From: Microcaldota archaeon
GTDB lineage: Archaea > Micrarchaeota > Micrarchaeia > Anstonellales > Anstonellaceae
Reading direction: 5' to 3'
Length of the DNA: 7,007 bases
Assembly: GCA_026413805.1 (NCBI GenBank)
Contig: JAOAKE010000042.1
Coordinates: 1 to 7,007, forward strand
The notes beneath the pieces were generated by a model. The model worked only from the letters and a program-made list of their open reading frames with translations, searched no databases and was not told the DNA's origin. Shown here piece after piece: positions 1-5,633 of this stretch; positions within the stretch are counted from its first letter, which is position 1, and each line of letters starts with the position of its first letter. Made by a program: the position numbers and the translations under genes.

Positions 1-309
1 GTCGCGCACAGTGTAATTGACCTCTACGATTTTGATTGGGAAGCCCAAGTTATTGGTGAGCGTATAGTGAAGCATTGTTGCCTTCGCGCCAGATGAAAGC
101 GTAGTGGTATAAATTATGTAAGGCGAGCATGGAAGGTCTGGCTGGAAGGTGCATTCGGGCTGGAGAAAGGCGCTTGAAGAAAAAGCGCCTGAAGCATACA
201 GCAGTGCAATAACCAAAATGAGGGCAAGGAGTGCCCAGCCATATGTGACTAAATACTCCATTGCGGCTTGGCCGCGCGAGCCTGCCATGAATAGCTTTTT
301 TTGGAGCAT
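1..309 (-). CDS. Pilin-like secreted protein with class III signal peptide (3' end beyond window)
   Basis: The first 103 residues are present and the C-terminus runs off the window edge. The N-terminus has a short basic leader (KK at 4-5, SRG at 11-13), then QAAMEYLVTYGWALL and a hydrophobic helix to about residue 38. This is the archaeal class III signal peptide: prepilin peptidase is expected to cut between G13 and Q14. Glu18 then becomes position +5, the conserved type IV pilin glutamate. After the helix, C53 and C61 lie in a short PEC...PC segment that may form a disulfide. A beta-type stretch (TNNLGFPIKI) follows, a layout common in DPANN pilin-like proteins. The mature protein should sit in the membrane or a pilus-like fibre, facing outward. 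No clear Shine-Dalgarno site precedes M1, and M8 is an alternative start. It lies 18 bp after the 102-aa gene on the same strand, probably in one operon. The family is confident; the specific role (adhesion, sorting or other) is unknown. Confidence 0.82.
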   Translation of the reverse strand, partial: MLQKKLFMAGSRGQAAMEYLVTYGWALLALILVIALLYASGAFSSSAFLQPECTFQPDLPCSPYIIYTTTLSSGAKATMLHYTLTNNLGFPIKIVEVNYTVRD

Positions 310-327
310 ATTAAAAACTCTTGCCTT

Positions 328-636
328 TTATTTTCCAATCTCTTTTTTCAGCAGGTTGAAGTGGTTGTCTGAAAGCCCGAAGTTGAAATAGTGCTTGTCG
401 CCCATCTGGTCAAATACCTCTAGCTCTACCCCGACTTTCCCAAGGGGCATTTCTGAGGATTTTTCAAGCATCTGCACATAGCGGAATGGAACCCTCAAGG
501 TGTTGCCATCTGCCCGAATTATTATTCCCTCGGCGCAGAGGATTATCTCGCCAGATATGTCAAGCCCATTTTTGTAAATAGGCATTTTGCCTTTTATTTC
601 CCCTAAGGCAGGGTCTGCTTGAGCCTTCTTTGCCAT
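328..636 (-). CDS. Small beta-rich protein, possibly PH-like fold, function unknown
   Basis: This 102-aa protein is short, soluble and without a signal peptide. After a Lys/Ala-rich tail (1-16), residues 18-83 alternate in a way that suggests about six beta strands, with a turn at ADGNT (43-47) and a conserved-looking RVPFRYV (48-54). A C-terminal amphipathic helix (NHFNLLKKEIGK) follows. Strands plus a closing helix are what PH/GRAM-like domains look like, and archaeal CheF-type proteins are similar in outline, but I cannot assign a family. The start is well supported: AGGTGG (complement 641-646) lies 4 nt ahead of the ATG. The gene sits 33 bp after the MBL nuclease gene and 18 bp before the pilin-like gene, all on the minus strand, so co-transcription is likely. 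Confidence 0.75.
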   Translation of the reverse strand: MAKKAQADPALGEIKGKMPIYKNGLDISGEIILCAEGIIIRADGNTLRVPFRYVQMLEKSSEMPLGKVGVELEVFDQMGDKHYFNFGLSDNHFNLLKKEIGK

Positions 637-640
637 TTTA

Positions 641-646
641 CCACCT
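641..646 (-). promoter_or_regulatory. Shine-Dalgarno site AGGTGG for the 102-aa gene
   Basis: AGGTGG on the minus strand is complementary to the archaeal 16S rRNA 3' end and lies 4 nt (TAAA) ahead of the ATG at 636. It serves as the internal reference for judging the CTG start of the ERCC4 nuclease, which has the same site at the same spacing. Confidence 0.75.
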
Positions 647-669
647 ATTTGTCCGGACTTGCCGGAATA

Positions 670-1623
670 TTAGCATTGCATGAGAGTCATCTGGGCAGGT
701 CGGGTTTCTTCCTTTGCCACTGCATCTATGCCAATTGCCCGCAGGCATTCTGCTGCTTGGCTTTGGCTTGAGCTGGCGCATATCACCTTCTTTGCCCCTG
801 ACTCATAAATATAGCGCATAGTATCGTGAAAATCGGCATGGTCAGAAAATGGGAAGGCTGCATCAACAGGGAATTTCAGGACTGCTGCCCACCCAGTTGC
901 AAGCGCAGTCTTTGTTTCCCGCCCAAATGCCTCTGCGAGCGCTGCGCCAAACTCAAAATTTACCATGCGAGAGGGCATTATTGCTACAAATGGGTGGCGC
1001 ATTTCTTCTTCTGCCTCAGGCGTGCCTGCGGCTAAGTAGTCCAGCTTAACCCCGCATTTTTCATACAGGGCGCAAAAGCGGGCAGCTGCAGGGCTGACGA
1101 TGGGCGCCAGGCCGCACTCTTCATTTAGGAATTTTACAAGCTCCTGCGCCTTTCCTCGCACATAGGCGCCAAATACTATGTTGGCTGTGCCTTCTTTCTG
1201 CACAAAGAGGCGCATTTGCCTTATCACTTCTTCCCTCTTTGGAAAGCGGTAGGTAGGAAGGCAGTAGGTGGAGTCTATCATGAGGACGTCGCACGGAATT
1301 ATTTCTGCCCCAGGAGTTGTAAAGGAGGAATGGAGGGAAAAGTCGCCAGTATATACAAATGTGCCTTGCTCGGTCTGCGCAACCAGCTGCCTTGCCCCAA
1401 GCATGTGCCCTGCGTTTGCAAGGCTGACTCCTTCTGGAAGGGAGGCGCTGCTTGGCTGCGCGCCCATCAAAAGGAAAGTCTCTTCAGAGGCCAGTATCTT
1501 CTTTCCTTTTGCAAATGCTTCGGTGTGGTCAGAATGGGCGTGCGAGACAAAGCAAAGTTCGCTGCTGGCGTCATCTAAGGCAATGCGCACTCCATTTATG
1601 AATAGCCCGCCGCTTTTGAACAT
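670..1623 (-). CDS. Metallo-beta-lactamase-fold nuclease (YSH1/COG1236-type exonuclease)
   Basis: This 317-aa protein has the metal-binding motifs of the MBL nuclease superfamily in the right order. They are HAHSDH (H28, H30, D32, H33), AGHMLGA (H73), YTGDF (D94), DSTY (D117) and FPFSDHAD (H262). The LPTYRF stretch after DSTY, the GAYVRGKAQEL segment (152-162) and SDHADFHD resemble the COG1236 mRNA-processing/ligase-associated exonuclease group. Enzymes of this group cut RNA or DNA with two zinc ions. At 317 aa it is shorter than full beta-CASP/CPSF proteins (400 aa or more) and has no KH domains, so it is closer to the ligase-associated type. No ligase gene lies nearby. The ATG at 1623 has only a weak upstream GCGATC, and a TATA-like TTTTATTA lies at about complement 1653-1660. 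It is the second gene of the minus-strand run, 45 bp after the coiled-coil gene. The family is sure; whether it acts on RNA or DNA is not. Confidence 0.9.
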   Translation of the reverse strand: MFKSGGLFINGVRIALDDASSELCFVSHAHSDHTEAFAKGKKILASEETFLLMGAQPSSASLPEGVSLANAGHMLGARQLVAQTEQGTFVYTGDFSLHSSFTTPGAEIIPCDVLMIDSTYCLPTYRFPKREEVIRQMRLFVQKEGTANIVFGAYVRGKAQELVKFLNEECGLAPIVSPAAARFCALYEKCGVKLDYLAAGTPEAEEEMRHPFVAIMPSRMVNFEFGAALAEAFGRETKTALATGWAAVLKFPVDAAFPFSDHADFHDTMRYIYESGAKKVICASSSQSQAAECLRAIGIDAVAKEETRPAQMTLMQC

Positions 1624-1668
1624 CTGATCGCAGCAGAGAAAACGAAAAAAAGTAATAAAAGGCTGCGC

Positions 1669-2199
1669 CTATTCCTCGCCCTTGCTGTGCTGGGAAAGCT
1701 CCTTTTCCAGCCTGTCAAGCTGCCTGCTTACTCGCTCCATGGTCTGCCTGATGCCTGCTATCTCAAACTTGATGGACTGCAGGTAGACCTTGTCAAATAC
1801 TATTGTGGGCTTGGAGAGCTCCACTTCTTGCACTGCAGGCTCAACCTCGCTTTTTATCCTGTTTACGCTCTCTTCCACCTTTTTTGGGACTTCAGGGATA
1901 GGCGGCTCGGGGAAGGATTGGGAAGGCTCGGCAGGCTGAGCCGGGGGGGCATAGCTTTTTAGCTGTGGCTTTGCTTTTTTTGCACCCTGCTTTTGCTTGG
2001 CAGCCTCTTGCGCCTCCTTTTTTATAAGCGCACGGGCAGCCTTGACCCATTTTTTGACATTCGCAAAGGAGGCGGATTTGTTAGTCTTTGTCGCAGAATA
2101 CACTGCTGCCCTTATTGCCTCTAGCTTCTCCTTGTTTATAGGCTCGTTTTGATAGTTTTTCAGCTTATTTGCCACAATCCTGATTATTTTCTCGTCCAT
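1669..2199 (-). CDS. Coiled-coil protein with proline-rich linker, function unknown
   Basis: I do not recognise a family. The 176-aa protein has three zones. Residues 1-72 are a basic helical region with one tryptophan (KKWVKAARALIKK). Residues 78-106 are a proline-rich linker (APPAQPAEP, PEPPIPEVP). Residues 107-176 are helical and end in a heptad-like coiled coil (IRQTMERVSRQLDRLEKEL). There is no signal peptide or membrane segment. A longer reading from TTG at 2211 is possible, but the ATG at 2199 has GGTGAT placed 4 nt upstream, so I prefer it. The longer form would have to start inside that Shine-Dalgarno site. It is first in the minus-strand run leading to the MBL nuclease and has its own strong TATA box. 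A scaffold or oligomerising adaptor is a guess from shape only. Confidence 0.8.
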   Translation of the reverse strand: MDEKIIRIVANKLKNYQNEPINKEKLEAIRAAVYSATKTNKSASFANVKKWVKAARALIKKEAQEAAKQKQGAKKAKPQLKSYAPPAQPAEPSQSFPEPPIPEVPKKVEESVNRIKSEVEPAVQEVELSKPTIVFDKVYLQSIKFEIAGIRQTMERVSRQLDRLEKELSQHSKGEE

Positions 2200-2203
2200 T
2201 CTC

Positions 2204-2209
2204 ATCACC
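2204..2209 (-). promoter_or_regulatory. Shine-Dalgarno site GGTGAT fixing the start at 2199
   Basis: On the minus strand the text reads TTGGTGATGAGAATG. GGTGAT is an exact match to the archaeal Shine-Dalgarno core and stands 4 nt before the last ATG. It overlaps the three upstream start candidates (TTG 2211, GTG 2208, ATG 2205), so those are unlikely to be used. Confidence 0.7.
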
Positions 2210-2257
2210 AACTTTTTTATTTAGAAAGAGCATCGCGCATTAGTATATGCTGCACAA

Positions 2258-2268
2258 GCTTATATAGG
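2258..2268 (-). promoter_or_regulatory. Archaeal TATA box for the coiled-coil/MBL nuclease operon
   Basis: The minus strand carries CCTATATAAGC, the best TATA match on that strand, centred near 2263. Transcription should start about 25 bp downstream, near 2237, giving a leader of roughly 38 nt before the ATG at 2199. The promoter separates this operon from the ERCC4 gene that ends at 2301. Confidence 0.7.
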
Positions 2269-2271
2269 TTC

Positions 2272-2300
2272 GTGTATTTTTAGGTTGAAAAGTGTATTTT
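2272..2300 (-). repeat. Direct repeat GTGTATTTT, 20 bp apart, upstream of the promoter
   Basis: GTGTATTTT occurs at 2272-2280 and again at 2292-2300, exactly 20 bp (about two helical turns) from start to start. On the minus strand it reads AAAATACAC twice, and the promoter-proximal copy ends a few bases before the TATA box. This is where an archaeal activator would bind. No regulator can be named. Confidence 0.5.
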
Positions 2301-2954
2301 CTACCTCTCTTTGTATCTTTTAGTAAGCACCTCGCGAAGCTGCCTTGCCTTCTTTTCGCCCATCTTTTCAACTTCCCTAAGCTCGCTTTCTGGAGCTGTC
2401 ATTACATTTTCCACTGTCTGGAAGTATTCCAGCAGGGCGCGGGCCATCTTTGGCCCAACGCCTGGGAGGGCCTCAACAATGGCGCGCTGCTGCTCTGGAA
2501 GGGTTAGCGCCTTTTTCTTTGCATAAACCGCCAGTTCCTGCCTTTTTGCAAGCTGCTCGTGCTTGGCAAGCGCATAAATCACTTCTGCTGTTGCTGAACA
2601 GGAGCGGGTGAAAAACAGGGCGCAGCCAAAGTCTGAAATTAACGAAGAATAGGCCCCTAATAGGGCCTCTCTTGAAAGGCGGCTTTCAGAATCAGCAGAG
2701 CCCTCCACTATGATTACAAGACGCTGGAAATTGCTTGATAGCTCTCTTGCCTGCCTGAAGAGCCTGCCATCTACAATTGAGGACTCAAAGTCTGCGCGCG
2801 TCTTTCGCTCCAGGATGAGCCTGCCTGAAAGCTGGTAGTCTCCAAGAGCCATCTGGCGAAGCTCAAGCTCTGCGCCAAAGGACTCAAGCAAATCGCATAT
2901 CTCGTCTGGCTCGCGGGAATCAACAATTACCTTGGGCTTTTTGGAATCTGGCAG
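2301..2954 (-). CDS. ERCC4/XPF-type structure-specific nuclease with HhH domain, CTG start
   Basis: The 217-aa reading has the complete ERCC4 catalytic core: VDSREP (D12, R14, E15), LGDY (D39), ERKTRADF (E49, R50, K51, D55) and DGRLFRQ (62-68). A C-terminal helix-hairpin-helix pair follows, LPGVGPKMA (163-171) and EKMGEKKA (196-203). Such nucleases cut branched DNA (flaps, forks, bubbles) as dimers in repair and replication restart. This one lacks the Hef helicase, like the short crenarchaeal XPF. I see no obvious PIP box at the C-terminus. The first standard start codon is TTG at 2891, which would remove the VDSRE strand. The frame stays open back to a stop at 2994-2996, and its only plausible start is CTG at 2954, with AGGTGG 4 nt upstream. 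The gene lies 32 bp after the Cys-repeat gene and is last in the run. The family is very secure; the start codon is inferred. Confidence 0.9.
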   Translation of the reverse strand: MPDSKKPKVIVDSREPDEICDLLESFGAELELRQMALGDYQLSGRLILERKTRADFESSIVDGRLFRQARELSSNFQRLVIIVEGSADSESRLSREALLGAYSSLISDFGCALFFTRSCSATAEVIYALAKHEQLAKRQELAVYAKKKALTLPEQQRAIVEALPGVGPKMARALLEYFQTVENVMTAPESELREVEKMGEKKARQLREVLTKRYKER

Positions 2955-2958
2955 AAAA

Positions 2959-2964
2959 CCACCT
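2959..2964 (-). promoter_or_regulatory. Shine-Dalgarno site AGGTGG ahead of the CTG start
   Basis: AGGTGG stands 4 nt (TTTT) before CTG at 2954. Sequence and spacing are identical to the site ahead of the ATG at 636. This is the main evidence that the ERCC4 nuclease starts at a CTG codon. Confidence 0.65.
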
Positions 2965-2986
2965 TGGCTACGTGAAGATTGTCGGA

Positions 2987-3676
2987 TTATTCGCTACACC
3001 ATGCTTTCAGCTTTTGTTTTACAGCAACGGAGAAAGTCGTGGTGCAGAGAATTGTGTCTTTTCTTGCCTTGGAAAGTTGCTTATAGCAAAAATTCTTCCA
3101 GTCGCTGTAATGCAATTGGTCGCACATGGATTCCTGGTTTTTAAGCAAAGCAACATAGGTCAGGCATGGGTCTTTTCCCCTCACTGCATAAGAAATATTG
3201 ATGTAATCACATATTGACGCATCTTCGTTCAGGATAGCCAGCTCTGTAAAGCATCTTTCTTGGATTCCAGGTGAATTTATTTTGCTGCACAAGGACGCGT
3301 CTTTGGTCGCTCCTGCAACTATCCCTATGCAGTCGTCTTTGTATATGCTGTCGTTGATTACAACGCAGTGGCTGACGTCTTTTTTCCATTCAGCAAATAC
3401 AATATAGCAATAGGCCCTGTCGAATGGGTCGTCTGTCACTATTTTCTCGCATATTGAAGGGTCCTCTTTTATTTTGGCTAAATCAATAAGGCAGGCGCGT
3501 TTGCCATATTTGCTATCTGTCCGATTATCGCAATCCGATTCGCTTTTGGGAGGTGGAGGCGGCTGTATTGTTGCATCGTAATAGATAGTTTCCGGTTTTG
3601 ACCCTGCACAACCAAAAGTGAAGAACAGCAAAAAAGCCAGAAGGACTGGTCCCAAAAAAAGCAATTTGTTTTCCAT
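2987..3676 (-). CDS. Secreted or lipid-anchored protein with six C-x13-C repeats
   Basis: The 229-aa protein begins with a signal sequence (hydrophobic residues 5-22) ending in TFGC. C23 could be a lipoprotein anchor, although the box is not ideal. A proline-rich stretch (QPPPPPK, 38-44) follows. Cysteines then come in pairs exactly 14 residues apart: 62/76, 90/104, 116/130, 142/156, 171/185 and 197/211, with C49 and C227 flanking. Each 26-29-residue unit reads roughly xxCxxxxAxxxxDxSxCxxI, which suggests disulfide-tied helical hairpins stacked as a solenoid outside the cell. I recall similar repeats in DPANN secreted proteins but know no named function; ligand or surface binding is a guess. 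The gene starts 5 bp after the PIN gene stop, with GGGGGT near that stop as a possible Shine-Dalgarno site. It lies between two nuclease genes, so its place in the operon is surprising. Confidence 0.8.
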   Translation of the reverse strand: MENKLLFLGPVLLAFLLFFTFGCAGSKPETIYYDATIQPPPPPKSESDCDNRTDSKYGKRACLIDLAKIKEDPSICEKIVTDDPFDRAYCYIVFAEWKKDVSHCVVINDSIYKDDCIGIVAGATKDASLCSKINSPGIQERCFTELAILNEDASICDYINISYAVRGKDPCLTYVALLKNQESMCDQLHYSDWKNFCYKQLSKARKDTILCTTTFSVAVKQKLKAWCSE

Positions 3677-3681
3677 AAATT

Positions 3682-4377
3682 CTACCCCCGCTTGCCCATA
3701 TGCAGCTCTAAGTAATCGCTTATCTCCCCAAACCCAACTGAACAGCCGTTGTATTTAAGCCTATATAGCGAAGCCTCCAGGGCCTCTTCTTTAAGCGCCC
3801 CATAATCGTCAAAATAGCCGTGCTCGTATGCAAGGAGCAAAAGCTCGCTTGACCGAAAGAAGTGCATGTTCCTTGTAAGGCGCAAAAAGGCAGAAAGGTT
3901 CTCTTCATTGACTGAAATTTTTTGGGCAAGCTCTTCTTCTAAGTGCCCGCAGAGAAGATAGGGCGACTCTGCAAGCAGCCGCGTAGTCCGCTCGTCTATC
4001 AGGATGTTCTTCAGGTCAAGCTCGTTTGCAAGTGCAAGCACCTCTGCCTCGCCCTCCTGCAAAAGATGGAGAGGAGTGCCGCCTGCAAAGAAGAGGTTGT
4101 TTGAAAGCCAACGAATCTCCCTCGCCAGCCTCTCAATTGGGGCTTTGGCAACCTCTATTGCTCCATCATCAATTGCCCTGCGCAAGCGGATTGCATGCAG
4201 GGCGTAGCTCTTTACGCTGCGGGGGTGCTCCACTGCCTCATACTCCACAGATGGCGGAATTAGAAAGCCTCCTTTTAGCTTGCGCTTTATGAAGTAAAAG
4301 ACATGGACGAAGCAGGAGTCAGTAAGCGAAATGAGGGAGGAGGAATCGCACACGAGCATGCGTGGGGGCTTTGGCAT
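3682..4377 (-). CDS. PIN-domain protein, VapC/DUF3368-like putative ribonuclease
   Basis: The 231-aa protein carries PIN motifs: LVCDSSSLISL (D11), PSVEYEAVEHP (E47), GEAEVLALANEL (E110, E112) and NILIDERTTRLLAE (D128). These acidic residues would bind Mg/Mn for single-stranded RNA cleavage. The order and the text GEAE...ILIDER resemble the DUF3368/COG2405 group of VapC-like toxins. Those are usually near 150-170 aa. Here about 75 extra residues (155-231) form a helical C-terminal region with no motif I know, which is unusual. AAGGTG precedes the ATG by 7 nt, next to the stop of the upstream gene 11 bp away. That upstream neighbour has a UPF0175-like segment, the usual antitoxin partner of DUF3368 proteins, so a toxin-antitoxin role is plausible. 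A housekeeping RNase is the alternative. The fold is secure; the toxin role is inferred. Confidence 0.82.
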   Translation of the reverse strand: MPKPPRMLVCDSSSLISLTDSCFVHVFYFIKRKLKGGFLIPPSVEYEAVEHPRSVKSYALHAIRLRRAIDDGAIEVAKAPIERLAREIRWLSNNLFFAGGTPLHLLQEGEAEVLALANELDLKNILIDERTTRLLAESPYLLCGHLEEELAQKISVNEENLSAFLRLTRNMHFFRSSELLLLAYEHGYFDDYGALKEEALEASLYRLKYNGCSVGFGEISDYLELHMGKRG

Positions 4378-4388
4378 GGCAGGGCACC

Positions 4389-4943
4389 TTATTGCGAAAA
4401 TATCTTCCTTAGCTCTTTCATCCTCTCTTCTATGCTGCGCTCTTCGCGCAGGCGGTCAAACATCATGGTTTGCCCTGCATAAAGCTGAAGCTCGCGCAAG
4501 TCTGCGCCAGTCATCTCTGCCGCAGAGCCAAGCGAAATGCCTTTTGCGTAAAGGATGGAGGCTATCTTGAGCCTTCCCTTTGCAATTATGTTTTTGGCAA
4601 AGCGCTGGTCTGCCTCGTCCATTTTTTCTATTGTGGAGAGTATCCTTTGCTGCAATGCAAGGAGCCTTTCATAGTTCGCCTTCTTTGCAGAAGACTCGCA
4701 CTGCTCAAGAAGCTGGCTGGCTGATGAAAGCATCCTTTTGAAATTTTTTTGCTGGAGGTAGCGAGGCTTGCTTAAGACCTTTGAAAGCACATAGGAAATG
4801 AGGGCAAAAAGATAGGCGTGCTGGGAGAATTTCAATGTGGTTTCTTGAATGCATCGGTCATTTATTTTCCTCATGGCATGGACATCGCCTTGTTGCAGTG
4901 CAGAGGCAATGATAAGGGCGGTGTCTGAAAGGGAAAGCGCCAT
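4389..4943 (-). CDS. Helical protein with UPF0175-like HTH segment, putative antitoxin
   Basis: The 184-aa protein is almost entirely helical. Residues 1-120 have no family I can name. Residues 123-162 (GRLKIASILYAKGISLGSAA, then EMTGADLRELQLYAG) match the style of the UPF0175/COG2886 helix-turn-helix (ISLGKAAELAG...), known as the antitoxin partner of PIN toxins. A charged tail (164-181) completes it. UPF0175 proteins are usually about 80-100 aa, so the long N-terminal helical part would be an added domain. It is the first gene of the run, 11 bp ahead of the PIN gene, as expected for antitoxin-then-toxin order. The ATG at 4943 has no Shine-Dalgarno site, so leaderless or weakly led translation is likely. 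A 12-bp palindrome (GAAAAATTTTTC) lies 15 bp upstream and could be its own operator. Confidence 0.75.
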   Translation of the reverse strand: MALSLSDTALIIASALQQGDVHAMRKINDRCIQETTLKFSQHAYLFALISYVLSKVLSKPRYLQQKNFKRMLSSASQLLEQCESSAKKANYERLLALQQRILSTIEKMDEADQRFAKNIIAKGRLKIASILYAKGISLGSAAEMTGADLRELQLYAGQTMMFDRLREERSIEERMKELRKIFSQ

Positions 4944-5065
4944 AAAGAAAATTGGCTGGAAAAATTTTTCTATGTGTTGGGTTGGCGTTTAGCCTAATTT
5001 TGTTTTAATAGGAAAAAAATCGTGTTTATTTTTTTATAGATTTTCACGACGAACGAACTTAATGG

Positions 5066-5074
5066 TTTAAATAG
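5066..5074 (+). promoter_or_regulatory. TATA box for the winged-helix regulator gene
   Basis: TTTAAATAG, preceded by a purine/G-containing BRE-like stretch (aatgg), is centred near 5070. Transcription would start near 5096, inside the operator array, leaving a leader of about 45 nt. The site before the ATG at 5141 (GGCGTGGGAAA) is a weak Shine-Dalgarno. Confidence 0.6.
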
Positions 5075-5117
5075 ATTATCATGATAATGTCATGACAATT
5101 ACATGGCTTTGTCATCA
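5075..5117 (+). promoter_or_regulatory. Helically phased operator array (CATG every 11 bp)
   Basis: ATTATCATGATAAT (5075-5088) is a perfect 14-bp palindrome, followed directly by GTCATGAC (5089-5096), a perfect 8-bp one. CATG occurs at 5080, 5091 and 5102, and a degenerate CATC at 5113, each 11 bp apart. The related hexamers are TCATGA, TCATGA, ACATGG and TCATCA. The array starts right after the TATA box and covers the likely transcription start, so a bound protein would block initiation. The natural candidate is the winged-helix protein encoded directly downstream. Confidence 0.6.
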
Positions 5118-5140
5118 GCCAACTGCAAAGGCGTGGGAAA

Positions 5141-5623
5141 ATGAAAGGTGATGAAAAATATAAAGGTATCGCAGATGGCTCGGGCAAGCAGGAAATTGAA
5201 GCGCTAAAAAACGAAGTAATCGCGCCACTTGAAAATGACATAGCAAAGCTTCGCGACCCTGTGGTGCTCGCTGCCCTTATGTACACTGCAGCAACTGAAA
5301 AGGAAAACACCAACAGGCTCCTAAAAACCCTGATTGAAAGGCTGGATGCAAAGTTTGCAGAAATTGAGCGAAGGGTTGCCGCGCTTGAAAAGGGAGGCTT
5401 GGCAGCATCTGGAGAGGAAGAGGTGCTGCTGCCAGAAGTGGACAAGGAGATATTGGATTTTGTAAAGGAGAGAAAGTTCGCCTCTGCAGAAGAGGTGAGG
5501 AGGAAATTTGGATACAGGGGAAAAAATGCTGCGTCAGCGCGCCTAAACCGCCTATTTGAGCTGGGGCTGCTGGAAAAAAAGCAGGTCGGCCGCGTGGTGA
5601 TGTTCAGCACAAGGAAAATATGA
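5141..5623 (+). CDS. Coiled-coil winged-helix DNA-binding protein, putative transcription regulator
   Basis: The 160-aa protein has two parts. Residues 18-85 form a long helical segment with a coiled-coil pattern (LLKTLIERLDAKFAEIERRV), probably for dimerisation. The segment LRDPVVLAALMYTAATEKEN (37-56) begins it. Residues 98-158 read as a winged helix: helix 1 DKEILDFVKE, then FASAEEVRRKFGY, recognition helix GKNAASARLNRLFELGLL, and wing KKQVGRVVMFSTRK. No sensor domain or metal-binding cysteines are present. The ATG at 5141 is the first in-frame start without an intervening stop. The phased palindromes at its promoter suggest self-repression by a dimer. I cannot name an ortholog family. Its neighbour on the same strand has its own promoter. 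Confidence 0.8.
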   Translation: MKGDEKYKGIADGSGKQEIEALKNEVIAPLENDIAKLRDPVVLAALMYTAATEKENTNRLLKTLIERLDAKFAEIERRVAALEKGGLAASGEEEVLLPEVDKEILDFVKERKFASAEEVRRKFGYRGKNAASARLNRLFELGLLEKKQVGRVVMFSTRKI

Positions 5624-5633
5624 GAGCTTTATG

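Larger units (their letters stand above)
4944..5140. promoter_or_regulatory. Divergent AT-rich promoter region
   Basis: This 197-bp gap separates minus- and plus-strand genes. On the minus side there are three TATA-like stretches: CTATAAAAAAATA (complement 5027-5039), CCTATTAAAACA (complement 5001-5012) and ATAGAAAAATTTT (about complement 4961-4973). The last is centred about 25 bp before the ATG at 4943, which fits a leaderless transcript. I cannot tell which is used. GAAAAATTTTTC (4959-4970) is a perfect palindrome. The plus side is listed separately. Confidence 0.5.

Noticed and set aside
651..666. GTCCGGAC palindrome and TCCGG/CCGGA short hairpin between two genes
   Set aside because: The stem is only 5 bp with no T-run and no promoter beside it, so it is too weak to call a terminator or operator.
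1216..1627. Plus-strand frames inside the MBL nuclease gene
   Set aside because: The opposite strand encodes a full set of MBL motifs, while these frames show Cys/Trp-rich noise.
2200..2211. Longer start of the coiled-coil gene at TTG 2211, GTG 2208 or ATG 2205
   Set aside because: These codons overlap the GGTGAT Shine-Dalgarno site that serves the ATG at 2199.
2301..2891. Shorter ERCC4 nuclease starting at TTG 2891
   Set aside because: It removes the VDSRE strand, which carries catalytic residues, and has no Shine-Dalgarno site. The in-frame upstream codons encode a perfect family motif.
5059..5610. 183-aa minus-strand reading frame opposite the winged-helix gene
   Set aside because: It is serine/phenylalanine-rich, as expected of an antisense shadow of a Lys/Glu-rich gene, and it covers the promoter and operator region. 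No domain is visible.
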